Shown: in pieces, positions 1-7,892 of the stretch | Layout of the letters: each line of letters starts with the position of its first letter | Position numbering within the stretch: position 1 is the first letter of the stretch | Assembly (NCBI GenBank): GCA_023484645.1 | Contig: JAMCZZ010000020.1 | Location: 1 to 33,497 of the forward strand | Direction: 5' to 3' | Length of the DNA stretch: 33,497 nucleotides | Source: Patescibacteria group bacterium | GTDB lineage: Bacteria > Patescibacteria > UBA1384 > XYA2-FULL-43-10 > 1-14-0-10-43-13 | Notes under the pieces: model-generated | The model's database searches: none | The model's input: the letters and a program-made list of their open reading frames with translations, nothing else | What the model was told of the DNA's origin: nothing | Made by a program: the position numbers and the translations under genes

Positions 1-54
1 TACTCCACATCCATCTAACACTATCAGAATAATTCTCTTGAATTTCGGCCTCAT
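1..54 (-). CDS. phosphopentomutase/phosphoglycerate-mutase-superfamily enzyme, N-terminal fragment
   Basis: Only the first 18 codons are inside the window. They read MRPKFKRIILIVLDGCGV, the beta-strand plus metal-binding Asp (D14) that opens phosphopentomutase, iPGM and related members of the alkaline-phosphatase superfamily. Phosphopentomutase (DeoB) usually has LDS at this point and cofactor-independent phosphoglycerate mutase LDGWG, so the exact member is open. The ATG overlaps the TGA of the upstream oxidoreductase (ATGA), which implies translational coupling and a shared pathway with the aminotransferase and dehydrogenase. The metal-binding start is seen directly; the substrate is inference only. 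Confidence 0.6.
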   Translation of the reverse strand, partial: MRPKFKRIILIVLDGCGV

Positions 55-1061
55 ATATTAACCATCTTGTCTTGATTTGAATAAAGCTTATCAATAATTT
101 CACCAGTTTGTATGGCATTATTAAGTTTCAGTCTTGCAAAACCACGATCTTCATTTTCTAGATCGCTCAAAATTAAGCTGATCATACTATCCAAAGCTCT
201 TTGATTGGCTTTTTGTCCAAAAGGATCTAATTTTAAATTTCTTTCCTGCCCCTTTGAGATAAAATAGTTAACACTCGTTTGCTTTGTCCATCCGACTTTG
301 CTTTCAGAATTCCGTGAGGTTAGATTAGAAAATGAATCTGTTTCATAAAAATCGATATCTTTGTCTTCGGTTAGTATCTTTACCCTATTTTCCTTACCCA
401 CAGCCGAAATCCAGTCAGAATGGATTTTAAAGGAAAATGCATCGTAGTACAAGATCACATCACAACTCTGCTCTATATTATTTTCAATAAAGCTAAGTGA
501 AGAAAAAGCTCGCTTTGGCAATCCAAATTTGCTTATAGCTATATTTATAAAATGAGATGCATTGTCAATTAATGTCCCTCCACCAGAAACTCTCTTACTG
601 TCCTTCCATCCAGTTTGTTGGACACGCACTCTTTGTGATGCATCTATTTCAAGAATTTTTGACTTGTCAATCAGTTCAAAGGCCTTATTAATATATTGGT
701 CGTAATCAAGTTGATAAGCAGGGTATATTTTAATTTTAAACCGCTTTAATTCTTCAAGATCTTTTTTTTGAGTAACAATTGGTTTTTCGCAAATCACTGG
801 AACATTCAATCTTTCGCATAACAATAAGTACTCAAAATGATTTGACGGGGGAGCAGTGATTATAACAAGATTCGGCTCCGTGGAATAAATCATTTCTTTG
901 GCATCTGAATCGAAAAATTTGACTCCAGAATTAATAGGATTGTTAGTCTTTACTGGATCAAAAATTCCGACAATTTTTACCCCTCGTCTTTCAACAAGCG
1001 AGCCATATATTGACATACCCCTTCTGCCAAAACCAATAAATGCTATTTTTATCATTTTCAT
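51..1061 (-). CDS. Gfo/Idh/MocA-family NAD(P)-dependent oxidoreductase
   Basis: Oxidises or reduces a sugar or cyclitol hydroxyl using NAD(P). The N-terminus is a Rossmann strand with GFGRRG (residues 10-15). The family EKP motif follows (CEKPIVT, K93), and a DNASHF segment sits in the C-terminal domain where the family keeps its catalytic His. Length is 336 aa, normal for the family. The ATG at 1061 overlaps the last base of the upstream aminotransferase stop (TGATG); a TTG one codon earlier is possible. Aminotransferase plus this oxidoreductase is the arrangement used for 3-amino sugars and aminocyclitols (RifL/RifK-type or inosose routes). The substrate here is not determinable. Confidence 0.85.
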   Translation of the reverse strand: MKMIKIAFIGFGRRGMSIYGSLVERRGVKIVGIFDPVKTNNPINSGVKFFDSDAKEMIYSTEPNLVIITAPPSNHFEYLLLCERLNVPVICEKPIVTQKKDLEELKRFKIKIYPAYQLDYDQYINKAFELIDKSKILEIDASQRVRVQQTGWKDSKRVSGGGTLIDNASHFINIAISKFGLPKRAFSSLSFIENNIEQSCDVILYYDAFSFKIHSDWISAVGKENRVKILTEDKDIDFYETDSFSNLTSRNSESKVGWTKQTSVNYFISKGQERNLKLDPFGQKANQRALDSMISLILSDLENEDRGFARLKLNNAIQTGEIIDKLYSNQDKMVNI

Positions 1062-2281
1062 CAATGCAAAAATTTTATATTTAACATTACTTTTTCAACC
1101 GCATTTACAATATCATTCATTTCCTCCCTTTCTTCCAACAGAATTGGTTGCCGTATTCCCAATCCCTCCCTTGAGCCAGCCTGTTCTGCCATCGGAAAGC
1201 TTTGATTGTTTAGGGGATTCTTTTTATAATATTTCCACGCTTCGGGCGTGTCATAAGAATTAAGATTGAAAAGTGAATCTTTGTAAAGAGGTAAAAATAT
1301 CTTCTTTATTTCAATCCCTTCAGCTTCCAGTGCTTTTATAAAAGTTTCTCTGCTTATTCCTAATTTATCGCCCTTAAACTTGAAAACATAAATGTAATAA
1401 GCTTGCCTCGTAACTTTTGGATTTCTTTTCATCACCTCGATATTATCTATAGAAGCAAGTTTACTATTTAGGTAGTCTGCGTTTTCTTGTCTTCTTCTTG
1501 TTCTTTCCGCGAGAAGCTCCAACTGACCCAGCAATATTGCAGCCTGAAAAGCAGTCATCCTGTAATTATTCCCCATTACTCGTCTTACTGAGTCACCCTC
1601 TTTTACGCGACCGCAATTTAAATAAGATTGTGCAAGTTCATACATCTCTCTTCTATCTGTTATAATAATTCCACCTTCTGCGGATGTCATTACTTTCCCC
1701 TCTTGGAAACTAAAGGAACCACTTACGCCCAAAGTGCCAACGCCTTTATTACCATAGAAGGACCCAGGGACTTGAGCCGCGTCTTCAATCAAATAAAGGT
1801 TATGTTTTTTAGCAATCTCATTTAATCGATCAAGATCGCAAACTGAACCATAAAGGTGAACAGACACTAAGGCTTTAGTTCTTGATGTTATTTTCCGTTC
1901 AATTTCATTAACATTCATACAGTAATCAGAATCATTTATGTCCACAAAAACCGGCACGGCTCCAACACTCGTTATCGCTGTTACGGTTGAAATACAAGTG
2001 TAAATTGTAGTGATAACCTCATCACCTCTTCCTATCCCTAACGACATTAGCTGGAGTTGCAGGGCAGCCGTGGCGTTAGAACATGGTACCCCATATTTGG
2101 CACCATGATAATAGGCAAATTTTTCACCAAATTCTTTGATCAAGTCGGTTCTAAAAAAGCCCCACCCATTAGAATCTATTACCTTTTTTAAGTTTGTTTT
2201 TTCTCTCTCAGTCGCATGTGGCCAAATTGGAAATGGCTTTTTGCGAACAGGTTCACCACCTAAGATTGCGAGTTTGCTCAT
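1061..2281 (-). CDS. DegT/DnrJ/EryC1/StrS-family PLP aminotransferase (AHBA-synthase/StsC-like)
   Basis: PLP-dependent sugar aminotransferase of 406 aa. It opens with LAILGGEPVR, the start typical of the AHBA-synthase/scyllo-inosose-aminotransferase branch. The PLP-stacking region and Asp are in LIEDAAQ (D167), and the Schiff-base lysine is K196 in FQEGKVMTSAEGG. The branch commonly uses glutamine as amino donor to aminate a keto-cyclitol or 3-keto sugar. It is the first gene of a unit with the oxidoreductase and the mutase-like gene, joined by 1- and 4-base overlaps. The start is preceded by AAAGGA at a normal distance. Family is well supported; the product (amino sugar for a surface glycan or a small molecule) is inference. 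Confidence 0.9.
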   Translation of the reverse strand: MSKLAILGGEPVRKKPFPIWPHATEREKTNLKKVIDSNGWGFFRTDLIKEFGEKFAYYHGAKYGVPCSNATAALQLQLMSLGIGRGDEVITTIYTCISTVTAITSVGAVPVFVDINDSDYCMNVNEIERKITSRTKALVSVHLYGSVCDLDRLNEIAKKHNLYLIEDAAQVPGSFYGNKGVGTLGVSGSFSFQEGKVMTSAEGGIIITDRREMYELAQSYLNCGRVKEGDSVRRVMGNNYRMTAFQAAILLGQLELLAERTRRRQENADYLNSKLASIDNIEVMKRNPKVTRQAYYIYVFKFKGDKLGISRETFIKALEAEGIEIKKIFLPLYKDSLFNLNSYDTPEAWKYYKKNPLNNQSFPMAEQAGSREGLGIRQPILLEEREEMNDIVNAVEKVMLNIKFLH

Positions 2282-2309
2282 GTTGTCCTTTTTTTCAATT
2301 CTTATATTA

Positions 2310-2338
2310 GGAATATGCTATTAAGCAAATAAAGTCAA
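2310..2338 (-). promoter_or_regulatory. candidate sigma-70-type promoter for the aminotransferase unit
   Basis: Read on the minus strand: a TTGACT -35 box (2333-2338), a 17-base spacer and a weak -10 TATTCC (2310-2315), leaving a short leader before the ATG at 2281. The -35 is good and the -10 poor, so confidence is low. Confidence 0.35.
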
Positions 2339-2503
2339 ATTGGTCTTTATTTTTTAGATCGATTTAACCTAAATTTATACTCCATCAAAAATTCTTTATC
2401 CATACCTCATAGGTTCTTGTTAAGTACTTTTAAATATTTCTCTGGCTATTTTATTATAGAAATAAAGCTTTGTATTAATAGTTTCTTAATAAATCATTAA
2501 TAC

Positions 2504-2537
2504 ATGAAAAATAGTCCTAAATAGGGCTATTTTTCAT
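2504..2537. terminator. AT-rich terminator-like hairpin
   Basis: Fourteen-base arms (2504-2517 and 2524-2537) around a 6-base loop, with one non-Watson-Crick position. It lies 30 bases past the stop of the 7TM protein read on the minus strand, and the stem includes a U-run. The single odd pair is a U-G wobble on the plus strand and C-A on the minus strand, so polarity is ambiguous. Confidence 0.6.
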
Positions 2538-2567
2538 AATTTGTATGATTTTTTGAGATTTATGTGT

Positions 2568-3980
2568 TTAGAAAACTTTTCTTTTGGCTAGTTTTTCCAT
2601 ATAGCTTATTCGCCAGGTAATATCATGGATTGCTTCACGTTTTAAGGCAAGAAATGCATTTCTTGAAGTATAGTGATAATCTGCAGGAGAGAAGTCTCTA
2701 AACTTTGGTGGTCTTTCTCTTCTTTCCATTCGCATGAGTTTTACTGGATACTCTTCAAACCCAAGCTCCCAAAGAATTTGACCCTCTTCGGCTTGGTCAA
2801 AAGCGAGCATTTTCAATAGATGATACTTTAAACTTAGTTTTGTTCTACGATGCAGATTATCATCTTCAGGCTTAAAATATTCAATTGCATCGCGAATAGC
2901 TTGTTTTAGAGCGTCTACCTTTAATTTTTCTTTGCCTGATCGCTCAACGAGGTTTAATCGAAACAAAGTACTATTTGCCAGCCTTTCGGGATTATTAAAA
3001 TTTACAACTGCAAAATTTACCTCTTCATCATTAACCACAGATAAACCTGAAGATGAGTTATATATTGCATCTTCAACAAAGGTATAAATCCAATTATAAG
3101 CTGGATGACTTGCGACTATAAAATAAATTAATAGGAACGGAAAGATCAGACTGGAAACTGAGTTGTAACTTGTTTTTGAAATTAACAAAATCGTAAAAAG
3201 AAACATGATTATGAAAAAAATCGCAATGCTGGAGTATAAAAAGTTTTTTCCAAAAACTGTTTTAGTTTCATTTAAAAATAAATTGTAGCGAGCCATTGAG
3301 TAGACTAAAGAGATAACCAAAAGTGCAAAGGCCAAAGTTGGGACTAAGGGCATGTGCGGAATAATATTGTAATAACCCAGAACCGCTATTGGCCCAGCCA
3401 CCGTTACTGAGAGAGTGCCTAAAAGAGGCCAAAAAAACTTGTACCAATCCTTTGAATACTTACTCTGTTCTTTTAAAGAAAGATATAAATTATACAAAGT
3501 TCCCAGAGAGACTGATGTAATGAGAACTAGAATTACCCAAAAATATTTCGCAGTAGCAGTGGTCATATCTCCATTAAAAGCAGAGGAACTAATTAAGTCA
3601 TATTTTCGAGATAGATTGGTAAAAGTTTCTATAAAAATTGCGGAAAATACTAAGAGATAAGCCATATAGATAGACATTCTTTGCAGTACGCTAACTTTTT
3701 TTCTAATTAAAAGACTGGCGTGATAAAGAAGAGCTGTTGGCAAGTAGATTGTCCAAACAACCCATTTCATAACAACAGCCAAAGCAGTAAAATGGTGAGT
3801 CGATTCGGCGGCATAAAAAAATATGTCCCCCGTGAAGTAAAGACTTATGCACACAGAGATGCCAAAAACCAGCCACACAAGTTTATTGAATGGGTTTTGA
3901 CTTACCAAATAAACCGCAACCCACCAAACAAAAATCCCTATGATGAATTCAGTTAAAATTGAAATTGGAAAATGAATCAT
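2568..3980 (-). CDS. multi-pass membrane protein with histidine-kinase-type 7TM N-terminus and unknown cytosolic tail
   Basis: About 470 aa. The first ~300 residues contain some eight or nine hydrophobic segments laid out like the N-terminal 7TM sensor region (HisKA_7TM-like) of bacterial histidine kinases, including the kinase at 5930-7855. No HisKA or HATPase motif follows. The remaining ~160 residues are charged and soluble, with an Arg/Glu-rich stretch (MRMERRERPPKF), and I recognise no domain there. The longest frame begins with a GTG at 3998 lacking a Shine-Dalgarno. The ATG at 3980 has a weak TAGAG upstream and is preferred. It is probably a sensor or scaffold that has lost, or never had, a kinase domain. 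Monocistronic. Confidence 0.75.
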   Translation of the reverse strand: MIHFPISILTEFIIGIFVWWVAVYLVSQNPFNKLVWLVFGISVCISLYFTGDIFFYAAESTHHFTALAVVMKWVVWTIYLPTALLYHASLLIRKKVSVLQRMSIYMAYLLVFSAIFIETFTNLSRKYDLISSSAFNGDMTTATAKYFWVILVLITSVSLGTLYNLYLSLKEQSKYSKDWYKFFWPLLGTLSVTVAGPIAVLGYYNIIPHMPLVPTLAFALLVISLVYSMARYNLFLNETKTVFGKNFLYSSIAIFFIIMFLFTILLISKTSYNSVSSLIFPFLLIYFIVASHPAYNWIYTFVEDAIYNSSSGLSVVNDEEVNFAVVNFNNPERLANSTLFRLNLVERSGKEKLKVDALKQAIRDAIEYFKPEDDNLHRRTKLSLKYHLLKMLAFDQAEEGQILWELGFEEYPVKLMRMERRERPPKFRDFSPADYHYTSRNAFLALKREAIHDITWRISYMEKLAKRKVF

Positions 3981-4159
3981 TTTAGAATACTCTAGCACAT
4001 ATTAAACAATTTTTAAAGCATTATGCAACTTTTTTGATAAAAATTGTTTTTAATTTTATCCTTTTCAGTATTAAGAAAAGATGAAAAACTTGTTAAAGGA
4101 AATATTATAATAGAGTAATGTTTTTTATTAATATAGGACTAACTATTCTAGCTTCATCA

Positions 4160-4188
4160 TTGACATTTTAGCTCAGATATGGTAATAC
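4160..4188 (+). promoter_or_regulatory. sigma-70-type promoter of the hotdog/methyltransferase unit
   Basis: Consensus TTGACA (4160-4165), exactly 17 bases, then TAATAC (4183-4188). The start site would fall near 4195, giving a leader of about 95 bases before the first gene. This is among the best promoter matches in the window. Confidence 0.65.
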
Positions 4189-4202
4189 AGTACGTTTACT
4201 GT
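4187..4202. promoter_or_regulatory. operator-like inverted repeat at the transcription start
   Basis: A perfect 6-base inverted repeat, ACAGTA CGTT TACTGT, begins inside the -10 box and covers the expected start site. A repressor bound here would block initiation. No regulator gene is adjacent, so the binding protein is unknown. Confidence 0.4.
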
Positions 4203-4205
4203 CGA

Positions 4206-4243
4206 CTTCGTTCTTGTTACAATCATTATGAACAATTACGAAG
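4206..4243 (+). promoter_or_regulatory. imperfect hairpin in the 5' leader
   Basis: Thirteen-base arms (4206-4218 and 4231-4243) matching in 11 positions, CTTCGT..TTGTT against AACAA..ACGAAG, with a 12-base loop. It sits between the promoter and the Shine-Dalgarno at 4273-4279. It has no U-tract, so leader structure is more likely than a terminator. Confidence 0.35.
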
Positions 4244-4289
4244 ACGCGGTTGACGATCTTTGACAATATAAGAAAGGAGAGCCGCTGAG

Positions 4290-4520
4290 ATGGAGGCGAA
4301 TGAAGATGAAGAGCAACAGCTCAATTCTGAAGTCGCCGAAATCAAACGGCGACTCGAAACAATCCAGAATTACCTTGGAGAGCACTGCCCGCGAGACCAC
4401 CAACTCAAAAAGTTGTGGGTTGAAGCGGCACTTAGTGCACTTCAGGGATACATCAACGTCGACAACCCACCCAAAAGGTGGGAATCAAACGTCCGATTCA
4501 AAGGAGAGGAAAAGAAATGA
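4290..4520 (+). CDS. small charged helical protein of unknown function
   Basis: 76 aa, not recognised. An acidic N-terminus (MEANEDEEQQ) is followed by a predicted helix or coiled coil (about residues 10-55) and a basic end. AAAGGAG at 4273-4279 lies 10 bases before the ATG, and the stop overlaps the ATG of the next gene (ATGA), so it is translated and coupled to the hotdog gene. The coding DNA holds two hairpins with the same loop CAAAA (4397-4418 and 4466-4482), and GGGTTG at 4417-4422 can pair with CAACCC at 4463-4468. Its G+C content is higher than the AT-rich genes around the unit. It may be a partner or regulator of the downstream enzymes. Confidence 0.65.
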   Translation: MEANEDEEQQLNSEVAEIKRRLETIQNYLGEHCPRDHQLKKLWVEAALSALQGYINVDNPPKRWESNVRFKGEEKK

Positions 4521-5116
4521 AAGAAATAGTTGAAAGGCTCCAGAAGTTTCTTGGAACGACCATTCCACCGATTTCTGATGAGTGTACATATGAGCAATCC
4601 CTAACAAAGGCAGAGCTCCAGTTGCTCATCCCTGAGAAAAGACAGGCTTTCTTTGGACAGAAGGCTGTCATATTGAGACAGCAGACAGAAGAAGGGGCCG
4701 TTTCATACATAGCGATGGTCACTATGCTAGTGACTGCCAAGATGTGTGAGGGGCATATGCCTGGCTATCCGATTCTTCCGCTTGCTATCGGTGGGTGGAT
4801 GTTGTCGCAGGCTGGCGAAATTGCTGTGGCATACGCCCATAGCCACAACGGCGGTTCGAGCGACGAAGAAGCATACGTGCCACTCGTCGTCGAAACTGGC
4901 CCAGTCAAAAGCAAGAACCGAGATTTCTTGGTGCCCGGAGAGACAATACTAGCAGTAGCGAAAGTGAGAAGTCATCGATTTACGATGTACACTCTCGATA
5001 CTGAAGCATGGCTGGACGGACAGAAGGTCGTCGAAGTCCCCGGAATGATGTATGCATGTCTCCCATGGAGCAAATTCATTGAGAGGTGCCAAAATGGAAA
5101 GAAACTTGTGGCATGA
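4517..5116 (+). CDS. FabZ/FabA-like hotdog-fold protein lacking the usual catalytic acid
   Basis: 199 aa from the ATG at 4517, which has AAGGAG at 4501-4506 and overlaps the previous stop. A central GHMPGYPILP (79-88) and SQAGE (97-101) match the GHFPxxPxxPG...QA signature of 3-hydroxyacyl-ACP dehydratases, with the catalytic His at H80. The later VPGETI and WLDGQKV segments match the second half of the hotdog fold. The FabZ Glu / FabA Asp position, 14 residues after the His, is Trp here (W94). Ordinary dehydration chemistry is therefore doubtful: this could be a thioesterase, an acyl-binding protein or a dehydratase with a relocated acid. It lies between a small unknown protein and a methyltransferase. 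No acyl carrier protein is nearby. Confidence 0.75.
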   Translation: MKEIVERLQKFLGTTIPPISDECTYEQSLTKAELQLLIPEKRQAFFGQKAVILRQQTEEGAVSYIAMVTMLVTAKMCEGHMPGYPILPLAIGGWMLSQAGEIAVAYAHSHNGGSSDEEAYVPLVVETGPVKSKNRDFLVPGETILAVAKVRSHRFTMYTLDTEAWLDGQKVVEVPGMMYACLPWSKFIERCQNGKKLVA

Positions 5117-5837
5117 TCCTCGAGTAGCAGCGTGGTTTAAAGATCAACATTTCGCTCGACCTTACGTTGAGATGATGAGGGTCTTCTCTGCCATGCTACC
5201 CACACATCCGAAAGGTGATTGGCTCGACATAGGCTGTGGAGCAGGAGAGGTTACCAAGTTGCTTTGGGAGAGATCAAACGGTGCGGTCTCAATTACAGGC
5301 TTCGACGTTAATGCAGGAAATCAAGAGATCTTCCTGAGCAACACTAGATTGATGATTCCCACACCGAGTTCTCAGGCAATAGTCTTCGGGGTTGGCGATA
5401 TCTGTCACCCAATGGGTTTAGACCCAGACTATTACGATGGCATCATCTCTGGACTCTGTTTATCGTATGCGGAATACTACAACGGTACTCAGTGGACCGA
5501 TGAAGCATACCTTCGTGTTTTCTCTGAAATTCATCGGGCGTTAAAACCCGGTGGAAGATTTGTCTTTTCCTCTAATGTCCCAGATCCTGACTTTACTAGG
5601 ATTATGACTGACTCATGGAGGGAAATTCTCTTCGGCGGGATGTTTTTTCGCCTTATGAGAAACGGACTTGCAATGGTGAGATTTTCACGGTGGCTTAAGG
5701 AATGCGCAACAATCAAGCGCTTTCATTACCCTCCAATCGAGAAAATCCAGGAAATTCTCGCCAACACCGGCTTCAAGGATGTCCGGTATGAGTTAACCTA
5801 CGCCAAACAGGCGTGGGTAGTAGGATGCAACAAGTAA
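5094..5837 (+). CDS. class I SAM-dependent methyltransferase
   Basis: 247 aa from the ATG at 5094, preceded by GAGAGG (5081-5086); a longer frame exists upstream but has no ribosome site. Motif I is WLDIGCGAGE (43-52), with an acidic residue at the end of the second strand (GFDVN, D71), a DYYDGIISG motif II region and a motif III LKPGGRFVF. These bind S-adenosylmethionine. The acceptor is not evident. It overlaps the hotdog gene by 23 bases and ends the unit before a strong terminator, so it probably acts on the same pathway. A small-molecule or lipid-like acceptor is more likely than nucleic acid, by neighbourhood only. Confidence 0.85.
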   Translation: MERNLWHDPRVAAWFKDQHFARPYVEMMRVFSAMLPTHPKGDWLDIGCGAGEVTKLLWERSNGAVSITGFDVNAGNQEIFLSNTRLMIPTPSSQAIVFGVGDICHPMGLDPDYYDGIISGLCLSYAEYYNGTQWTDEAYLRVFSEIHRALKPGGRFVFSSNVPDPDFTRIMTDSWREILFGGMFFRLMRNGLAMVRFSRWLKECATIKRFHYPPIEKIQEILANTGFKDVRYELTYAKQAWVVGCNK

Positions 5838-5859
5838 GTGAGTGATTTTAACTTGACCG

Positions 5860-5910
5860 ATCCCCCAAGAGAGTAGTACACTAGAAATAGAGCTACATAT
5901 CTTGGGGGAT
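5860..5910 (+). terminator. rho-independent terminator with long loop
   Basis: Perfect 11-base stem ATCCCCCAAGA / TCTTGGGGGAT (5860-5870, 5900-5910), a 29-base loop containing an inner GTAG/CTAC pair, then TTTGCATATTT. It lies 22 bases after the methyltransferase stop. Confidence 0.8.
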
Positions 5911-5929
5911 TTTGCATATTTGAGGGGTT

Positions 5930-7855
5930 ATGTTAATAAATGTATTATTACTATCAGTTAGTATAGCGTCTATAGGTCTCGGTTTAATTATTTTTTTGCG
6001 TAATACCAAGAATAACGCAAATTTTTATTATGGTCTCTTCTCAATGTTTCTAGCAGTCTGGGCATTTGGGATGTGGATGTATGCTAAAGACCCAATTAAC
6101 TTTAATAGAATACTAGTTTGGTCTAAAGTATTACATTTTGCCGGAATATCAGTGGCAGTAAATTTACTGTTATTTTCTTTTGCTTTTACCGCTAACAAAT
6201 TATTATCAAAAATTTATATTAGGATTATTATACTTACACCAATAATTCTTTTATTTTGGCTTACTCTCTTCACCAATAAAGTAATCTCTTCGGTTAATTT
6301 TTTACCAGATAATAGACAGTTAATATATGGACCATTATATTTTATTTATTTTGGTATTTTTGTTCTATATATGCTTTTAGCATTAATTATATTAACTAAA
6401 AAATATTTCGCATCTAGTGGTATACTAAAACAACAATTGAAGTATATTTGTCTTGGCATTGGCATTCCAAGTTCTATTGCACTTGTAATTAATATGGTTC
6501 TGCCTGCACTAGGCAACTTTAGAATCGCATGGTCTGGTCCTGTGGTTATTTTTGTAGTTATCGCCTCAATAGGTTATGCGATAACAAAACATCACTTATT
6601 TGAAATTAAAGTTATTGTTTCAGAAGTTAGTGTAACGCTCCTTTTCTTCGCTGCTTTATTTGATCTCTTAACATCAAAAACACCTGGCGAAATCGCAATA
6701 AGACTTATTGCTCTTATAATTGTTATTTTTGGAGGAATTTTATTAATTAAAAGCATTCAACATGAAATAAAACAGCGACAAGATTTGGAAGTACTAGCTA
6801 AAAAGCTTGATGAAGCTAATCAACACTTAGAAGAGCTTGATGAAGCGAAGGACAACTTCCTTTCCATGGCGTCGCATGAGCTGAACACTCCTATTGCTGC
6901 TATTATGGGTTATCTATCCATGATTATTGAAGAAAAAAAATGCGGAAAACTTGACCCTCAATTAGCTAAATATTTAAATACCATATTCGCATCGTCGCAG
7001 CGTCTGGCTGGACTGGTTAAAGATCTTTTGAATGTTTCAAGAATTGAATCAAATAGAATCCATATAATTTACTCTGAAGCGCAGATTGAAGATGTGATAG
7101 AACAGTCAATCGCGGAAGTGGCGATCAAAGCAAAGGAAGTAGGACACAAACTAACGTTTGAAAAACCAAGCAAAAGCCTTCCCAAAACTTGGCTCGATGT
7201 ACCTAGAATCGTTGAGGTTATGATTAATCTGATCGGCAATGCAATAAAATATACAGAACCTCCAGGAAAAATTGAGGTTGCTTGTCACGCCGATGACGAC
7301 AGAATTATCGTTTCAGTTGAAGATAACGGACGCGGAATTCCCAAAGATAAATATGATCACGTGTTCGAGAAATTCACACAGGTTAATGTCCTAACCGATC
7401 AGGTGAAAGGTACTGGTCTTGGTATGTTTATTTCAAAAAACTTGATAGCAATGCATAAAGGCAAGCTTTGGTTTAAAAGCTCAGTCGATAAAGATGACCA
7501 CGGCACCACCTTCTACTTTTCTTTGCCCATACTAAAGGACAAACCTTTTGACCCGCATGAAGGTGAAGGAGCGCTATTCCAAACAGGAAAACCAAAAACA
7601 ACAACAGAAGCAACTACAAGCATTACCGCTGCAGAAGTAAAGTGTGAAATAGATAAAGCCAATGGCAAAGAATTATCTAGTAAAGACTGCAAAGACAAAA
7701 CAGATACTAAAACTGAGGACAAACCAAGAGTAGATGATCCCACTCTGCAAAAGCTTCGCGGGACAGGCAAAACTGTGACACCCATCCCAACAAAAGATTC
7801 ACCAGCAACAACACCTTCAGCAGAAACCTCCGCTGACTCAAAAGCTAAAGTATAA
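5930..7855 (+). CDS. 7TM sensor histidine kinase
   Basis: 641 aa. About 280 N-terminal residues form seven or more membrane helices (HisKA_7TM type). A short coiled coil leads into HisKA with the phospho-acceptor H316 in SHELNTPIAAI. The HATPase follows with N-box NLIGNAIKY, G1 DNGRGIP, F-box FEKF and G2 GTGLGMF. All catalytic motifs are intact, so it should autophosphorylate. Unusually, the HATPase is followed by about 110 hydrophilic residues rich in Thr, Lys, Asp and Pro, with no receiver domain. No response regulator is present in the window, so it is an orphan here. The Shine-Dalgarno GAGGGG lies only 2 bases before the ATG. Confidence 0.93.
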   Translation: MLINVLLLSVSIASIGLGLIIFLRNTKNNANFYYGLFSMFLAVWAFGMWMYAKDPINFNRILVWSKVLHFAGISVAVNLLLFSFAFTANKLLSKIYIRIIILTPIILLFWLTLFTNKVISSVNFLPDNRQLIYGPLYFIYFGIFVLYMLLALIILTKKYFASSGILKQQLKYICLGIGIPSSIALVINMVLPALGNFRIAWSGPVVIFVVIASIGYAITKHHLFEIKVIVSEVSVTLLFFAALFDLLTSKTPGEIAIRLIALIIVIFGGILLIKSIQHEIKQRQDLEVLAKKLDEANQHLEELDEAKDNFLSMASHELNTPIAAIMGYLSMIIEEKKCGKLDPQLAKYLNTIFASSQRLAGLVKDLLNVSRIESNRIHIIYSEAQIEDVIEQSIAEVAIKAKEVGHKLTFEKPSKSLPKTWLDVPRIVEVMINLIGNAIKYTEPPGKIEVACHADDDRIIVSVEDNGRGIPKDKYDHVFEKFTQVNVLTDQVKGTGLGMFISKNLIAMHKGKLWFKSSVDKDDHGTTFYFSLPILKDKPFDPHEGEGALFQTGKPKTTTEATTSITAAEVKCEIDKANGKELSSKDCKDKTDTKTEDKPRVDDPTLQKLRGTGKTVTPIPTKDSPATTPSAETSADSKAKV

Positions 7856-7892
7856 ACATAAGAACTATTTATTTGCCACTTTGCTAAATTTA

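Noticed and set aside
898..1263. Plus-strand 121-codon open frame.
   Set aside because: It is antisense to the joined ends of the aminotransferase and oxidoreductase genes, which have clear motifs; no ribosome site.
4228..4263. 12-codon upstream frame as a leader peptide.
   Set aside because: No Shine-Dalgarno and no run of regulatory codons; kept only as a note in the leader finding.
4300..4533. Alternative 77-codon frame overlapping the small protein gene.
   Set aside because: The 4290 frame has the better-spaced ribosome site and an ATGA junction with the next gene; this frame has neither.
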